Position numbers and translations under genes: made by a program. A stretch of DNA of 64,000 nt, taken from the NCBI GenBank assembly GCA_000583135.1, contig JFBG01000003.1, forward strand, positions 1 to 64,000. The letters run 5' to 3'. The notes below the pieces were generated by a model. It did no database searches and was not told the origin of the DNA. It worked only from the letters and a program-made list of their open reading frames with translations. Position 1 is the first letter of the stretch. Each line of letters opens with the position of its first letter. Shown piece after piece: positions 27,553 to 36,175 of this stretch. The DNA is from Thioalkalivibrio sp. HK1. Lineage in GTDB: Bacteria; Pseudomonadota; Gammaproteobacteria; HK1.

Positions 27553-29280
27553 TCAATCCGTGCCCGAAGCCCGGGGGGTGTCCCCACCCGATGGATCCAT
27601 CCCTTGCGAGGATGGAGCTATCGCTTGTGACATATCGGAAGACTCGGACTCGTCTTCCTGATCGAACCATATCTTGCGAGCGGTCATGATCAAGGTTGCG
27701 GCCCGCTCTTCGTCGATCTCGACCTTTTCGGTGAATTCGTCCACATCGAGCTCCGCAAGATTCTCTCGGGTGATGATCCCCTCCTCCGCCAACTCCCGGG
27801 CAAGATCCATATCCATCCCTTCGAGCATCAATAAATCCTCGGCCGGGGAATTCATCGCAACGCCCTCTTTTTGGGCGATCCCCCTCACCAATAAATCATC
27901 TCGAGCGCGCGACTGCAATTCATTGCAGACATCGTCATCGAATTCATCGATCTCCAACATCTCGTCGCGGGGTACATAAGCGACATCCTCGATGCTGGAA
28001 AAACCCTCCTCCACCAAAATATTCGCGACTTCCTCGTCGACACCCAGATGGCTCATGAACAAGGAGAGGAGTTTTCCGGTATCTTGTTCTTTCTTCTCTT
28101 CCCATTGCTGGGGGGTGAGCACATTGATATCCCAGCCCGTGAGCTGGCTTGCCAGTTTCACGTTCTGCCCGCCGCGGCCGATGGCCTGCGGGAGCTGATC
28201 CTCTTGCACCACCACATCCATCTTCATGGATTCCTCGTCGATGTAGATCGAACTCACCTCCGCCGGTGACATCGCCTTGATGACGTATTGGGCGGGATCT
28301 TCGTCCCACAACACGATATCCACCCGCTCGCCGGCCAGCTCGTTCGATACCGCCTGCACCCTCGATCCGCGCATGCCGACACAGGCCCCCACTGGATCGA
28401 TCCGCGTGCTCTTGCTACGCACCCCGATCTTGGCTCGCGATCCCGGATCCCGAGCGCAGCCCATGATTTCGATCATGCCCTCGGCGATTTCGGGGACCTC
28501 GATGGTGAAGAGATTGACCATCAACTCGCTATGGATTCGGCTGATGAAGAGCTGCGGTCCGCGGGACTCCGAGCGAACCTCCTCCAAATAGCCACGCAAG
28601 CGATCCCCGGTGCGGATGATCTCGCGCGGGATCTGATGATCTCGTCCGATCTCGGCCTCGGCTCGAATCGGATCGCCGACGGACTCCCGGCGAGAAGAAG
28701 CCGGGCGATCCTCGCTGAGATCGAGAATGACCCGCCCGTTGCGATCCTTGCGCTTGACCACTCCCGAAACCATCTCGCCCACCCGATTGCGGTAGGCTTC
28801 ATAAACTTGGGCCCGCTCGGCCTCGCGTATCTTTTGGATGATGACCTGTTTGGCCACCTGAGCCGCTATTCGGCTCCCGATATTATTCTCCATGCCCTCT
28901 TCGACAAACTCCCCGATACCGTCATCCGGCCATTTGTCGCGGCTTTCGCTGAATAGAATATGAGTCTCGGGGTTGAAAAGGCGCGTGGTCGAAGCGTCGG
29001 GATCGTCCTCGCTTGCGTTCTCGTCCTGGGCATCTTTGGTCGCTGCGTCGTATTCTTCCTTGGTAAAGACCACTTGGCCATCATCCAGAATTTCCCAGCG
29101 CCTGAAGGTCTCGAAATCCCCGGTTCGACGATCGAAACTGACGCGTACATCGATATCCTTGGCATGACGCTTACGGGTCGCAAACTCCAAAGCGGATTCG
29201 ATGGCATCGAAAATGGCATCCGCCGACACGCCTTTTTCCGCCGAGAGCGACTCGACGGCGTTCAGAATATCTTTGCTCAT
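27553..29280 (-). CDS. nusA: Transcription termination/antitermination factor NusA
   Basis: 575 residues from MSKDILNAVESLSAEKG, where homology begins. The open frame continues 39 codons upstream without it. Order of domains: N-terminal RNA polymerase-binding domain (to ~125) with an acidic insertion (KDAQDENASEDDPDAS), S1 domain (~150-215; GEMVSGVVKRKDRNGRVIL), KH1 and KH2 (~220-365; VGACVGMRGSRVQAVSNELAGERVDI and QAIGRGGQNVKLASQLTGW), and two acidic C-terminal repeats (~380-520). It modulates pausing, termination and antitermination. The insertion in the N-terminal domain is longer than usual. Confidence 0.96.
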   Translation of the reverse strand: MSKDILNAVESLSAEKGVSADAIFDAIESALEFATRKRHAKDIDVRVSFDRRTGDFETFRRWEILDDGQVVFTKEEYDAATKDAQDENASEDDPDASTTRLFNPETHILFSESRDKWPDDGIGEFVEEGMENNIGSRIAAQVAKQVIIQKIREAERAQVYEAYRNRVGEMVSGVVKRKDRNGRVILDLSEDRPASSRRESVGDPIRAEAEIGRDHQIPREIIRTGDRLRGYLEEVRSESRGPQLFISRIHSELMVNLFTIEVPEIAEGMIEIMGCARDPGSRAKIGVRSKSTRIDPVGACVGMRGSRVQAVSNELAGERVDIVLWDEDPAQYVIKAMSPAEVSSIYIDEESMKMDVVVQEDQLPQAIGRGGQNVKLASQLTGWDINVLTPQQWEEKKEQDTGKLLSLFMSHLGVDEEVANILVEEGFSSIEDVAYVPRDEMLEIDEFDDDVCNELQSRARDDLLVRGIAQKEGVAMNSPAEDLLMLEGMDMDLARELAEEGIITRENLAELDVDEFTEKVEIDEERAATLIMTARKIWFDQEDESESSDMSQAIAPSSQGMDPSGGDTPRASGTD

Positions 29281-29356
29281 CTTGGGATATCCGCAGTGTT
29301 GAGCGCACATCGACGCGATCGTCGAGCCGAGCGAATCGTTCGGTATCGAAACCGGT

Positions 29357-29839
29357 TCACCATTGCGGCACCAAACGGGCGCTTTTGATCGCCGCAAGTT
29401 CGAAACGATGCTCGATACCCCCCTCCTCCACCATCACCACCACACCGTCATCGCAACCACCCAGCTCGCCGACGAAGCGACGACGACCCTCGATGGCTTT
29501 GCGCAAGACGATCTCCGATTCCGATCCGGCAAAGCGAACGAAGTCTCGCTCCCGACACAAAGGGCGATCCGCTCCCGGAGAGGACACCTCGAGATCGAAA
29601 GCATCGGGCATCTCGATCTCGACATCGAGCAGCCCGCCGATTCGGTGGCTGACCTTCGCGCAATCATCCAAGGTGACGCCGCCCGACTCTTCCGAGCCTG
29701 CTTTGCGATCGATCAGGACTTGCATCGAAGCGCGGGTCGACTTGCCTGCTCGCTGCAAAAAAACGCATACCAGATCGAAACCGAGGGAAAGCACCGTCGG
29801 TTCGATCAGCGCATAAAGCCGCTCTTCTTGGGCACGCAT
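29357..29839 (-). CDS. rimP: Ribosome maturation factor RimP
   Basis: 160 residues. LYALIEPTVLSLGFDLVCVFLQRAGKSTRASMQVLIDRK, then GGVTLDDCAKVSHRIGGLLDVE and FDLEVSSPGADRPLCRERDFVRFAG are the RimP signatures. The C-terminal SH3-like domain follows. It is needed for 30S maturation. It is the first protein gene behind the initiator tRNA and its terminator, 76 bases before nusA. Confidence 0.95.
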   Translation of the reverse strand: MRAQEERLYALIEPTVLSLGFDLVCVFLQRAGKSTRASMQVLIDRKAGSEESGGVTLDDCAKVSHRIGGLLDVEIEMPDAFDLEVSSPGADRPLCRERDFVRFAGSESEIVLRKAIEGRRRFVGELGGCDDGVVVMVEEGGIEHRFELAAIKSARLVPQW

Positions 29840-29952
29840 CGCTCTTGTCGATCCGACAACCTCTTCATCCTCGGCGTTTTTCGATATCGACGCCTTTTCG
29901 ACATCGATATCCGATCGCCGCCAACCTTGGCCGTCAAGGATTCCTACAAAAG

Positions 29953-29980
29953 AAAACCCCTTTTGATAAAGGGGCTTTTC
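29953..29980 (-). terminator. Terminator or attenuator behind the initiator tRNA
   Basis: On the minus strand CCCCTTT, a 4-base loop and AAAGGGG form a 7-bp stem followed by TTTTCTTTT. It lies about 30 bases after the tRNA and 110 bases before rimP. It would end tRNA transcripts while letting some polymerases read into the operon. The plus strand has a weaker T-tract. Confidence 0.85.
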
Positions 29981-30008
29981 TTTCGCCCCCGAACAAAGGG
30001 AGCGATAT

Positions 30009-30085
30009 TGGTAGCGGGGGCAGGATTTGAACCTGCGACCTTCGGGTTATGAGCCCGACGAGCTGCCAGACTGCTCCACCCCGCA
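30009..30085 (-). tRNA. Initiator tRNA-fMet (CAT)
   Basis: 77 bases including an encoded CCA. The anticodon loop reads CTCATAA between GGG and CCC pairs, the three G-C pairs that mark initiator tRNAs. T-loop TTCAAAT and D-loop are normal. Positions 1 and 72 are both T, so the first acceptor pair is unpaired as required for formylation, but as U-U and not the usual C-A. It heads the rimP-nusA-infB operon, as metY does in E. coli. Confidence 0.95.
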
Positions 30086-30098
30086 CTTGATGATGGGG

Positions 30099-30128
30099 AT
30101 TATAGGGCAAGTTCGCATCCAATTGCAA
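30099..30128 (-). promoter_or_regulatory. Sigma-70 promoter of the initiator tRNA operon
   Basis: On the minus strand TTGCAA and a perfect TATAAT are 18 bases apart. The start point would fall about 7 bases downstream, some 7 bases before the tRNA. The bases just after the -10 box are CCCC, a GC-rich discriminator typical of promoters shut down by ppGpp. Confidence 0.8.
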
Positions 30129-30269
30129 GCCATCGGGATATTTTTTTCAAATGACGGGTTCGAAGGACAGGGATTCGAAATCGTCGGCGACTACGATTCT
30201 TGCGAATCCCGTCATCGGTTTTTCGCGCGAGATCGGCGAAGGGCGGATTTCGAGGGGATCTTTCGAAGA

Positions 30270-30992
30270 TCATGCACCTTGATCGAGCGATCCGAAGGCG
30301 AAGGGGGCGAAACGATCGGATGCGGCCAAGAAGCGAAGGTCCTCGGGGCGATCGATATCCCGCTTGGGAGCGAGTTCGTGCAAACAAAGACCGGCGGTGC
30401 GAGCCCGCTTTCGGGTCTGATCGAGAACGCGATCGCTGCCCCAGTCGATATCGACGAAGAGGGCGGGCTGCGGCCGAGCGGAGGCGATCAGAACGTAGCC
30501 GCCGTCGAAGGCCGGAACGATCACGGCATCGATCCGATCGTTTCGCAAACACCGAGCGCATTCGATGAAATCCGAGGGATGCAAAAAAGGACAATCCGTA
30601 CCGATCACCACGCCCGGACCCGATGCGGCGCCAAGAGCACCCGACATCCTCGCCCCGAGATCCGGCCCTTGTTGTCGATACCACTTCAACCCCGGTAGGG
30701 ATTTGAAATCGGCAAAGGCGGCGTGATCCGGATCCGGGGTACACCATAGTTCCACGCCGCCGATCCCGCTTGCGCGCGCGACATCGACCGCATGTCGAAT
30801 CATCGCCCGGTGCAAGGCCGCCGCTCGCTCGGCGCCGATGGCGGGGATCAAGCGTTTCTTGGTCTGCCCGGGTTGCGGAGCCCGGGCCATCACCACGATC
30901 CGGCACGGCGGACCGGCAGGCATCGGGGGCGGGATCCGGGTATCGCTCACCGCGGCCTCGATCGGCGAGGGCGATTCGAAGGCATCAGCCAT
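30270..30992 (-). CDS. GT-A fold transferase of the DUF2064 / rSAM-selenodomain-associated type 1 family
   Basis: 240 residues with a ~25-residue Pro-rich N-terminal extension before the core. The core follows the family pattern: RIVVMARAPQPGQTKKRLIPAIGAERAAALHRAM, a nucleotidyl or glycosyl-transferase start, then GARMSGALGAASGPGVVIGTDCPFL with the GTDCP motif, and FDGGYVLIA. The family is DUF2064 (TIGR04282), often found next to a family 2 glycosyltransferase (TIGR04283), as here. Its substrate is unknown. The gene overlaps the upstream transferase by 8 bases, so they are co-translated. No radical SAM or selenodomain partner is in this window. Confidence 0.85.
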   Translation of the reverse strand: MADAFESPSPIEAAVSDTRIPPPMPAGPPCRIVVMARAPQPGQTKKRLIPAIGAERAAALHRAMIRHAVDVARASGIGGVELWCTPDPDHAAFADFKSLPGLKWYRQQGPDLGARMSGALGAASGPGVVIGTDCPFLHPSDFIECARCLRNDRIDAVIVPAFDGGYVLIASARPQPALFVDIDWGSDRVLDQTRKRARTAGLCLHELAPKRDIDRPEDLRFLAASDRFAPFAFGSLDQGA

Positions 30993-31749
30993 TGCGATAG
31001 ATCCGCGCCAGATCTTTCGGATCGGCGCCGAAGAAATAAGCCAAGCGAAGCCACCACATCAGCCCGATCGTGCGCAGGACTCCTTTCGTTTCCCAACGCC
31101 GGCCGGAAGTGATCACCCTTTTACGCAAGCAGGCGGGGACTGATCGGGCTTTCAACATTCGACTCATCGCGATATCTTCCATCAAGGCGATCTCCGGAAA
31201 GCCGCCGAGAGCGCGAAAGACCTCGCTTCGCACGAAGATCGCCTGATCCCCGGTGGCGATGCCGCTCAGGCGCGAACGAAGATTCATGGCGCGCTCGACG
31301 ATCCTCAACAGCGGATGACGCCCATCGAGACGCACATCGAAGCGACCCCAGTCGGCGATCGCCTTTCGCCCTTTGGCATCGTCGCTGGCAAGCGCACCGC
31401 TCACCGCCCTCTCCCATCCGCGGGGAAGGAGGGTGTCGGCATGCAAAAACAGCATCAGACTCCCTTTGGCCACCTCCGCCCCGGCGTTCATCTGACGGGC
31501 GCGGCCGCAAGGAGCGTCGATCAAGCGATCGCAAAGAGAAAGAGCGATATCCCGGCTGCGGTCCTGGCTTCCCCCGTCGGCAACGATGATTTCGATATCG
31601 AGCCTTTCGCCCAAGAACTCGTTTTGCACTTCCAAATTCAATTCATCTTTCCCGATCCGCAGATGCTGAAGCGGATCCAAGGTGCGGGCAAGCGAGGCTT
31701 CTTCGTTCAATACCGGCACGATGACCGAAATGCTTGGCAAAAGGCTCAT
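30985..31749 (-). CDS. Family 2 glycosyltransferase (rSAM/selenodomain-associated type 2 family)
   Basis: 254 residues. ISVIVPVLNEEASLARTLDPL is the GT2 start, IIVADGGSQDRSRDIA the nucleotide-sugar site, and MLFLHADTLLPRGWERAV the DxD-like region of TIGR04283. GDQAIFVRSEVFRALGGFPEIALMEDIAMSRML is typical of the family. An insertion of about 20 residues (HLRIGKDELNLEVQNEFLGE) lies between the first helix and the VADGG strand. One weak hydrophobic stretch near the end suggests membrane association. It pairs with the DUF2064 transferase downstream. The acceptor is unknown. Confidence 0.87.
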   Translation of the reverse strand: MSLLPSISVIVPVLNEEASLARTLDPLQHLRIGKDELNLEVQNEFLGERLDIEIIVADGGSQDRSRDIALSLCDRLIDAPCGRARQMNAGAEVAKGSLMLFLHADTLLPRGWERAVSGALASDDAKGRKAIADWGRFDVRLDGRHPLLRIVERAMNLRSRLSGIATGDQAIFVRSEVFRALGGFPEIALMEDIAMSRMLKARSVPACLRKRVITSGRRWETKGVLRTIGLMWWLRLAYFFGADPKDLARIYRNG

Positions 31750-31988
31750 CTATGGATCTCCTTCGACGAGCCGGTCGATGCCGACAAATCCATCGCAAAC
31801 GATCGTCAAGAGATGCGAATCGCGAAAAGACATTCTTTATTCGCTTCATCCAAAAGGGATGGCGGTGTCGCTTCGATCCTGGATATTCATCCGATCGATC
31901 TTTTTTCGAAACCCTAGAGCGAGTCTATCGGGGGCGACCAAAAACCCCCCGTCGTCTTTGCCTTTGGAATCATCGAGGCGATCGTCTA

Positions 31989-34900
31989 TCAACAATATCT
32001 ATTTTGTCTATCCTTTACATAGATCTGTATTATCGACTCCGCGGAGTAGCCATCGCCCGCTTTCACTTTGAATGTGGTTCGATCGCAATCATCATCGTCG
32101 TCGGGGGAGGTCGTGAAACTGATGGTTTGTGCTTGGTTATAATTGGTCGGGGTGAAGGTCAACGATGTCTTCGAGAAATCAAGATCGGAAGGAATGGCTC
32201 TCCCGAATTTCTCGATTAAGGTCACGATGATATCGGCCTTCGGCTTGGTATCGAGTTTGACGGTGAACGATTTTGTTTTATTCCGATCCGTGGCGCTGAT
32301 AAAATTCGTGGACAATACAACATTGCCATCGATATCGTCATCTTCGATCGGGGGGAATCTTACGATCATCCGACCGGCGCCTTTGATATAAGAGCCTGCA
32401 TCTCTATGTGCATTTTCGTCGAATTCCACTTCGAAGGTGTCTTCGTCCGCATCATCGTCTTCCAAGGTGGTTATCGTAAACGTCACGGTTTCATTCCAGT
32501 TGTATTCAGTGAAATGCCGGACACGAGGTGAGAGGGTGGCCTTGTCGTTGCCCGCTCGAATATTCGTATGCATCCTGAAATTATGCTTGTTCCACACATT
32601 GAATCCCGATGATGTATTCAAACTTTCCTTTTCCCATGTGGCGGGGATCGGACCGCTCAACTTCAATGTCATGGTATATTCTTCGCCCTCCTTCCACTTG
32701 ATATTTCCGAAATCGGTTTTCCAATCGGCAGGCCTTTGATTATAGTTGAATCTTTCGCTGGTTTGAAATTGATGCCCTGCGACATTGAAGAGAAAGAAGA
32801 GATATCGATGCTGGCCGGCACTGATTATATCGACCGGTATGCTTACCGGAGTGGCGATAAAACCACCGGTGGTACTCAATGTGAGGTTGGTGATCGTATC
32901 GTTATTGCCCGATGTATACTTGGCCTCGAGGTCGAGTACTTGGGGGGTATCCCAGTTATCGGGGGTAAAGGTCATGGAGCTCGGAGTGAGGGTGAGATTG
33001 TTGTTGTTCTTGGCAATCGTCAACGTGGTATTATAATTGGGCTTTTCGTCGAGGCTGATGGATATCCTCCCCGGTCCACCCTCGCTGACCTTGACCCTTC
33101 CGCCGACGGTGATTTTATTGGTTTGTACGATGGCGCCCTTGACTTCCGGATCTTCCTCGGTGACTCCTATCGTCATCGTCGGAGAGGTCAGACCATCGGC
33201 CACTCGAAGGACGATCCTGCCCGTTTCATCCTCATCGTCTCGTATGTTTTCGGATTCCTCATCCGTGGAAATGACCCTGAGTTGATAGGACTCATTCCAA
33301 TCTCGGGGAGCGATGGTGAACTCATCGGCGGAAAAACCGATCCGAGGCAAATCGGATTCCGTGGTTATCCTGATAGTCTGTTTCGGCTTGGCACTCAAGG
33401 AGATCGACAAGGTATTCGAACCACCCTCGGGCACCTTGAATACGGTCGGGGAGAAGCGTATCTGGCCTTGGATATCGTCATCCGTTGTCCGAATCGGATA
33501 TCGGGTAGATTGACCTTGAGTGGGGGTCGAGTATTCGGCCGACCAAACCGACACGTAAACATCACCTGCTTCCGATATTAAATTCGAATCCTCGGGGGCG
33601 GCGACGGTGATTGTCTGAGGTCTATCCCAGTTGCTCTGCGTGAATATGACTCTCCCTTGGCCGATCTCCGTCGCCCATTGCGGATCGTTGCCCGTGGGGT
33701 ATGTCACGTCAAAATATCTTATGGTGGGGCGAAGGACTACCACTGCACAGGGTGGCAAACGAGAAGAATTCTGACATGTACTGTCTTCACTTTGATTCTG
33801 ACGTTCTCTCGGTTTCTTTCCCAACCTCAATGTGAAGGTCTTGCTTGTCCCCTCGGGGATCGTCAGACCCTGAAAGGGGTTGAATACCGGTTTGGCCACA
33901 TCGTCCTCTCTGGAAATGATGGCAAACTCGAAGCTTGCACCATCATACTCATGGCCTTCGCGTCTCACACCGTAGACCATTTGCCCAAAATCGTCCTTAT
34001 TATTGGAATCGTGTGTGGCATCTATCCTGACCGTCTGCGGCACATTCCAGTTCTGGGGGGTAAATGTCGGATACCAGAGCGAATTCAGGAAAGGGAAACC
34101 CTCCCCTGGAGTATAAACGTACGATATCTCGAGATTCACTGTTTTCGTCGGTTGCGATGATAATTTTATCGTCTCCTCGATATATTGGCCCTCTTTGATC
34201 TGAAGCCTTGCATTCAAACTGCTAACACTCCCTTTTCTAGAAACCACGAAACCGACTTCCTCGTCATCGTCCACCTTGGCCCTCTTTATGAAGACCTCCG
34301 ACGGTTTGGGGGTGAATCCCGAGTTGCCCTCGGCGATGACGGTGATGATGAGACCTTCGATATCCACCGCATCATCGTCGATCGTCGTGCTTTCAACCGG
34401 AACGGCTTGAAAGGTGTTCCAGTTAGATGGAGTGAAGGTCAGATCCCCGTCGGTGATAGCGAGCCTGCCTTCATAGTTGATTACGGGAGGATCCGTATTC
34501 GGTACTCTCGTATAACTGCCCGCACTGACAGTGACATCCCTATCCGGTTTTACGCCGAGTTTGATATTGAGATCCGTCGATCCTCCCTCGGGGACGATCA
34601 GCGTTCCGGAGGGAGAAAAAACGAGACCGCCCTCCGGCACCCCCGTGGCCCCGGCGGCAATCAACGCTTGCTCCGCTTTGTCGTTATTTCGGTTGCGAGC
34701 GATCGTCAGCGGTCTTAGCGCTCCGAGCGACGTGCCCCCGAGCAAGTTGACGTCGATGCCATCGGCAGCGATCAAGTCCTTGACGATATCGAGCAAATTC
34801 TTTCCGGCGGGGGTATCGGCATCGCTGTCTTGATGGTGAACCGCCAGATGCAAAGGGGCGTAGCCTCCCGATTCCTTGGCGTTGACATCGATGCCGTTGG

Positions 34901-35747
34901 CGGCAAGCAGCACCTGCAGAACATCTCTTCGTTTACGAGCGACCGCCAAGTACAAGGTCGGCTGCCCGGCGGAATTTTTCTCGTTGACATCGGAATAACC
35001 CAACGCTATCAAATCCCTGACTTCATCGACATCGTCATCCGCCACCGCATTGGTCAGCGCCGAGGGAATCAGCGGATTCAAAATATCGACGATCGCTCGT
35101 TGGTTTCTCTCGAAGGCATATTGCCAAGGCTTTCGGTCTTGCGCTTCTATATTGCGGTCGGCTCTTTTGTCGCGCAGCAACCGCACGCTATCCAAATGCC
35201 CTTGCGTCGTTCCGTGCGCCGCCAAATGCAGCGGTGTCCACCCCCCGGTGGCTTTGTCGTCGATCGCCGCATCCTCTTCGAGCAGGGCCTCGACGACCTC
35301 CGAATATCCACCCCAAGCCGCGATATGCAGCGCCGTCCTTCCTCCGGGGGCTTTTTCGTCGACCTCGGCATCGGCTTCCAACAAGGATTCGACCACCTTC
35401 AAATGGCCATCGGTTCCGCCCACCGCCGCCAAGTGCAACGCCGTATAACCATCATTGGTCTTGGCATCGACATCCGGGCTCACGGTGGTGGCCAGCAAAG
35501 CATCCACCGCCTCGGGGAATCCATCCACCGCCGCTTGGTGCAATGGCGTATAACCATCGGCATCCTTCACATTGGGATTGACGCCTTGCTGGATCAATGT
35601 CCTGACCCGATTGACGCTGCCGGTCTTCACCGCCAGGCGCATCTGCGAGGAGTCGATGCTCGACAGACCTTGAGAATTGGCCCATTGCACCGCGCCCATA
35701 CCGAGCGCCGCAACCATGACGATCAGAGCCGTCGATAACTTCCTCAT
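31989..35747 (-). CDS. Large secreted protein: ankyrin repeats plus Calx-beta-like modules
   Basis: 1252 residues. The signal peptide is MRKLSTALIVMVAALGMGAVQWANSQG. Residues ~35-370 hold about nine ankyrin repeats (DGYTPLHQAAVDGFPEAVDALL, GRTALHIAAWGGYSEVVEALL and so on). From ~380 to the end there are about seven modules of ~100-130 residues. Each has an acidic EGGS-type start, IxLxxKPxxxVTV, then FTPSNWN and PQTVTV, as in the Calx-beta-like repeats of bacterial surface proteins, which are expected to bind calcium. No membrane anchor or autotransporter barrel is visible; the last residues are DRQNRYC. It is presumably exported or surface bound. Ankyrin repeats outside the cell are unusual. 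It sits alone with its own promoter and may act in adhesion or host interaction. Confidence 0.85.
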   Translation of the reverse strand: MRKLSTALIVMVAALGMGAVQWANSQGLSSIDSSQMRLAVKTGSVNRVRTLIQQGVNPNVKDADGYTPLHQAAVDGFPEAVDALLATTVSPDVDAKTNDGYTALHLAAVGGTDGHLKVVESLLEADAEVDEKAPGGRTALHIAAWGGYSEVVEALLEEDAAIDDKATGGWTPLHLAAHGTTQGHLDSVRLLRDKRADRNIEAQDRKPWQYAFERNQRAIVDILNPLIPSALTNAVADDDVDEVRDLIALGYSDVNEKNSAGQPTLYLAVARKRRDVLQVLLAANGIDVNAKESGGYAPLHLAVHHQDSDADTPAGKNLLDIVKDLIAADGIDVNLLGGTSLGALRPLTIARNRNNDKAEQALIAAGATGVPEGGLVFSPSGTLIVPEGGSTDLNIKLGVKPDRDVTVSAGSYTRVPNTDPPVINYEGRLAITDGDLTFTPSNWNTFQAVPVESTTIDDDAVDIEGLIITVIAEGNSGFTPKPSEVFIKRAKVDDDEEVGFVVSRKGSVSSLNARLQIKEGQYIEETIKLSSQPTKTVNLEISYVYTPGEGFPFLNSLWYPTFTPQNWNVPQTVRIDATHDSNNKDDFGQMVYGVRREGHEYDGASFEFAIISREDDVAKPVFNPFQGLTIPEGTSKTFTLRLGKKPRERQNQSEDSTCQNSSRLPPCAVVVLRPTIRYFDVTYPTGNDPQWATEIGQGRVIFTQSNWDRPQTITVAAPEDSNLISEAGDVYVSVWSAEYSTPTQGQSTRYPIRTTDDDIQGQIRFSPTVFKVPEGGSNTLSISLSAKPKQTIRITTESDLPRIGFSADEFTIAPRDWNESYQLRVISTDEESENIRDDEDETGRIVLRVADGLTSPTMTIGVTEEDPEVKGAIVQTNKITVGGRVKVSEGGPGRISISLDEKPNYNTTLTIAKNNNNLTLTPSSMTFTPDNWDTPQVLDLEAKYTSGNNDTITNLTLSTTGGFIATPVSIPVDIISAGQHRYLFFLFNVAGHQFQTSERFNYNQRPADWKTDFGNIKWKEGEEYTMTLKLSGPIPATWEKESLNTSSGFNVWNKHNFRMHTNIRAGNDKATLSPRVRHFTEYNWNETVTFTITTLEDDDADEDTFEVEFDENAHRDAGSYIKGAGRMIVRFPPIEDDDIDGNVVLSTNFISATDRNKTKSFTVKLDTKPKADIIVTLIEKFGRAIPSDLDFSKTSLTFTPTNYNQAQTISFTTSPDDDDDCDRTTFKVKAGDGYSAESIIQIYVKDRQNRYC

Positions 35748-35821
35748 CTCGATTCACTCCGATCTCGTGCACGCATAGCCTTCTTGCCGGGTCGATTTCG
35801 CATACCAAGTCATACAGGTAA

Positions 35822-35850
35822 TGTATATCTCGTATAGCATAATAATACAA
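35822..35850 (-). promoter_or_regulatory. Candidate promoter of the ankyrin/Calx-beta gene
   Basis: On the minus strand TTGTAT and TATACA are 17 bases apart within a distinctly AT-rich patch, about 75 bases before the start codon. A second overlapping pair (TTGATT and TATACG, also 17 apart) lies just upstream. Confidence 0.6.
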
Positions 35851-35987
35851 TAAAATCAAAGCGATGAAAGCGAGAGCCCCGTCTTTCGACAAGGAGACGA
35901 ACGCTTGGCAAAAAGCGAACGAACCCCCTTATCGAAGGGCGAAGCGAATGCCTCGGATCCAAGGATCCGAATCTCGATGGCAAATAA

Positions 35988-36031
35988 AAGACCCGTACCC
36001 GGCCCTTTCGAGCCTCTTAGGTACGGGTCTT
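35988..36031 (-). terminator. Rho-independent terminator of the aldehyde dehydrogenase gene
   Basis: A perfect 12-bp inverted repeat (AAGACCCGTACC on the plus strand) with a 20-base loop. On the minus strand the stem is followed by TTTTATTT. It lies about 145 bases after the stop codon. Confidence 0.82.
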
Positions 36032-36175
36032 GACCGGACGGTCGATCGCCACCGCTTGACGAATGACGAGGCCTTGGGGTTCAATCGTCGAATTGCCGGA
36101 TAAAAGGACACCGACAACGGCGACGATGCAACCTGATAGTATCTGCGACGATAGGAATTCCCTTCGAGGGTCTGT

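Larger units (their letters stand above)
35748..36175. other. Intergenic region between the aldehyde dehydrogenase and the ankyrin gene
   Basis: 428 bases with the terminator of the aldehyde dehydrogenase, the promoter of the ankyrin gene, and a short perfect palindrome TCGGATCC-AA-GGATCCGA at 35953-35970. No gene is seen. The AT-rich composition near 35810-35870 contrasts with the rest of the window. Confidence 0.5.
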
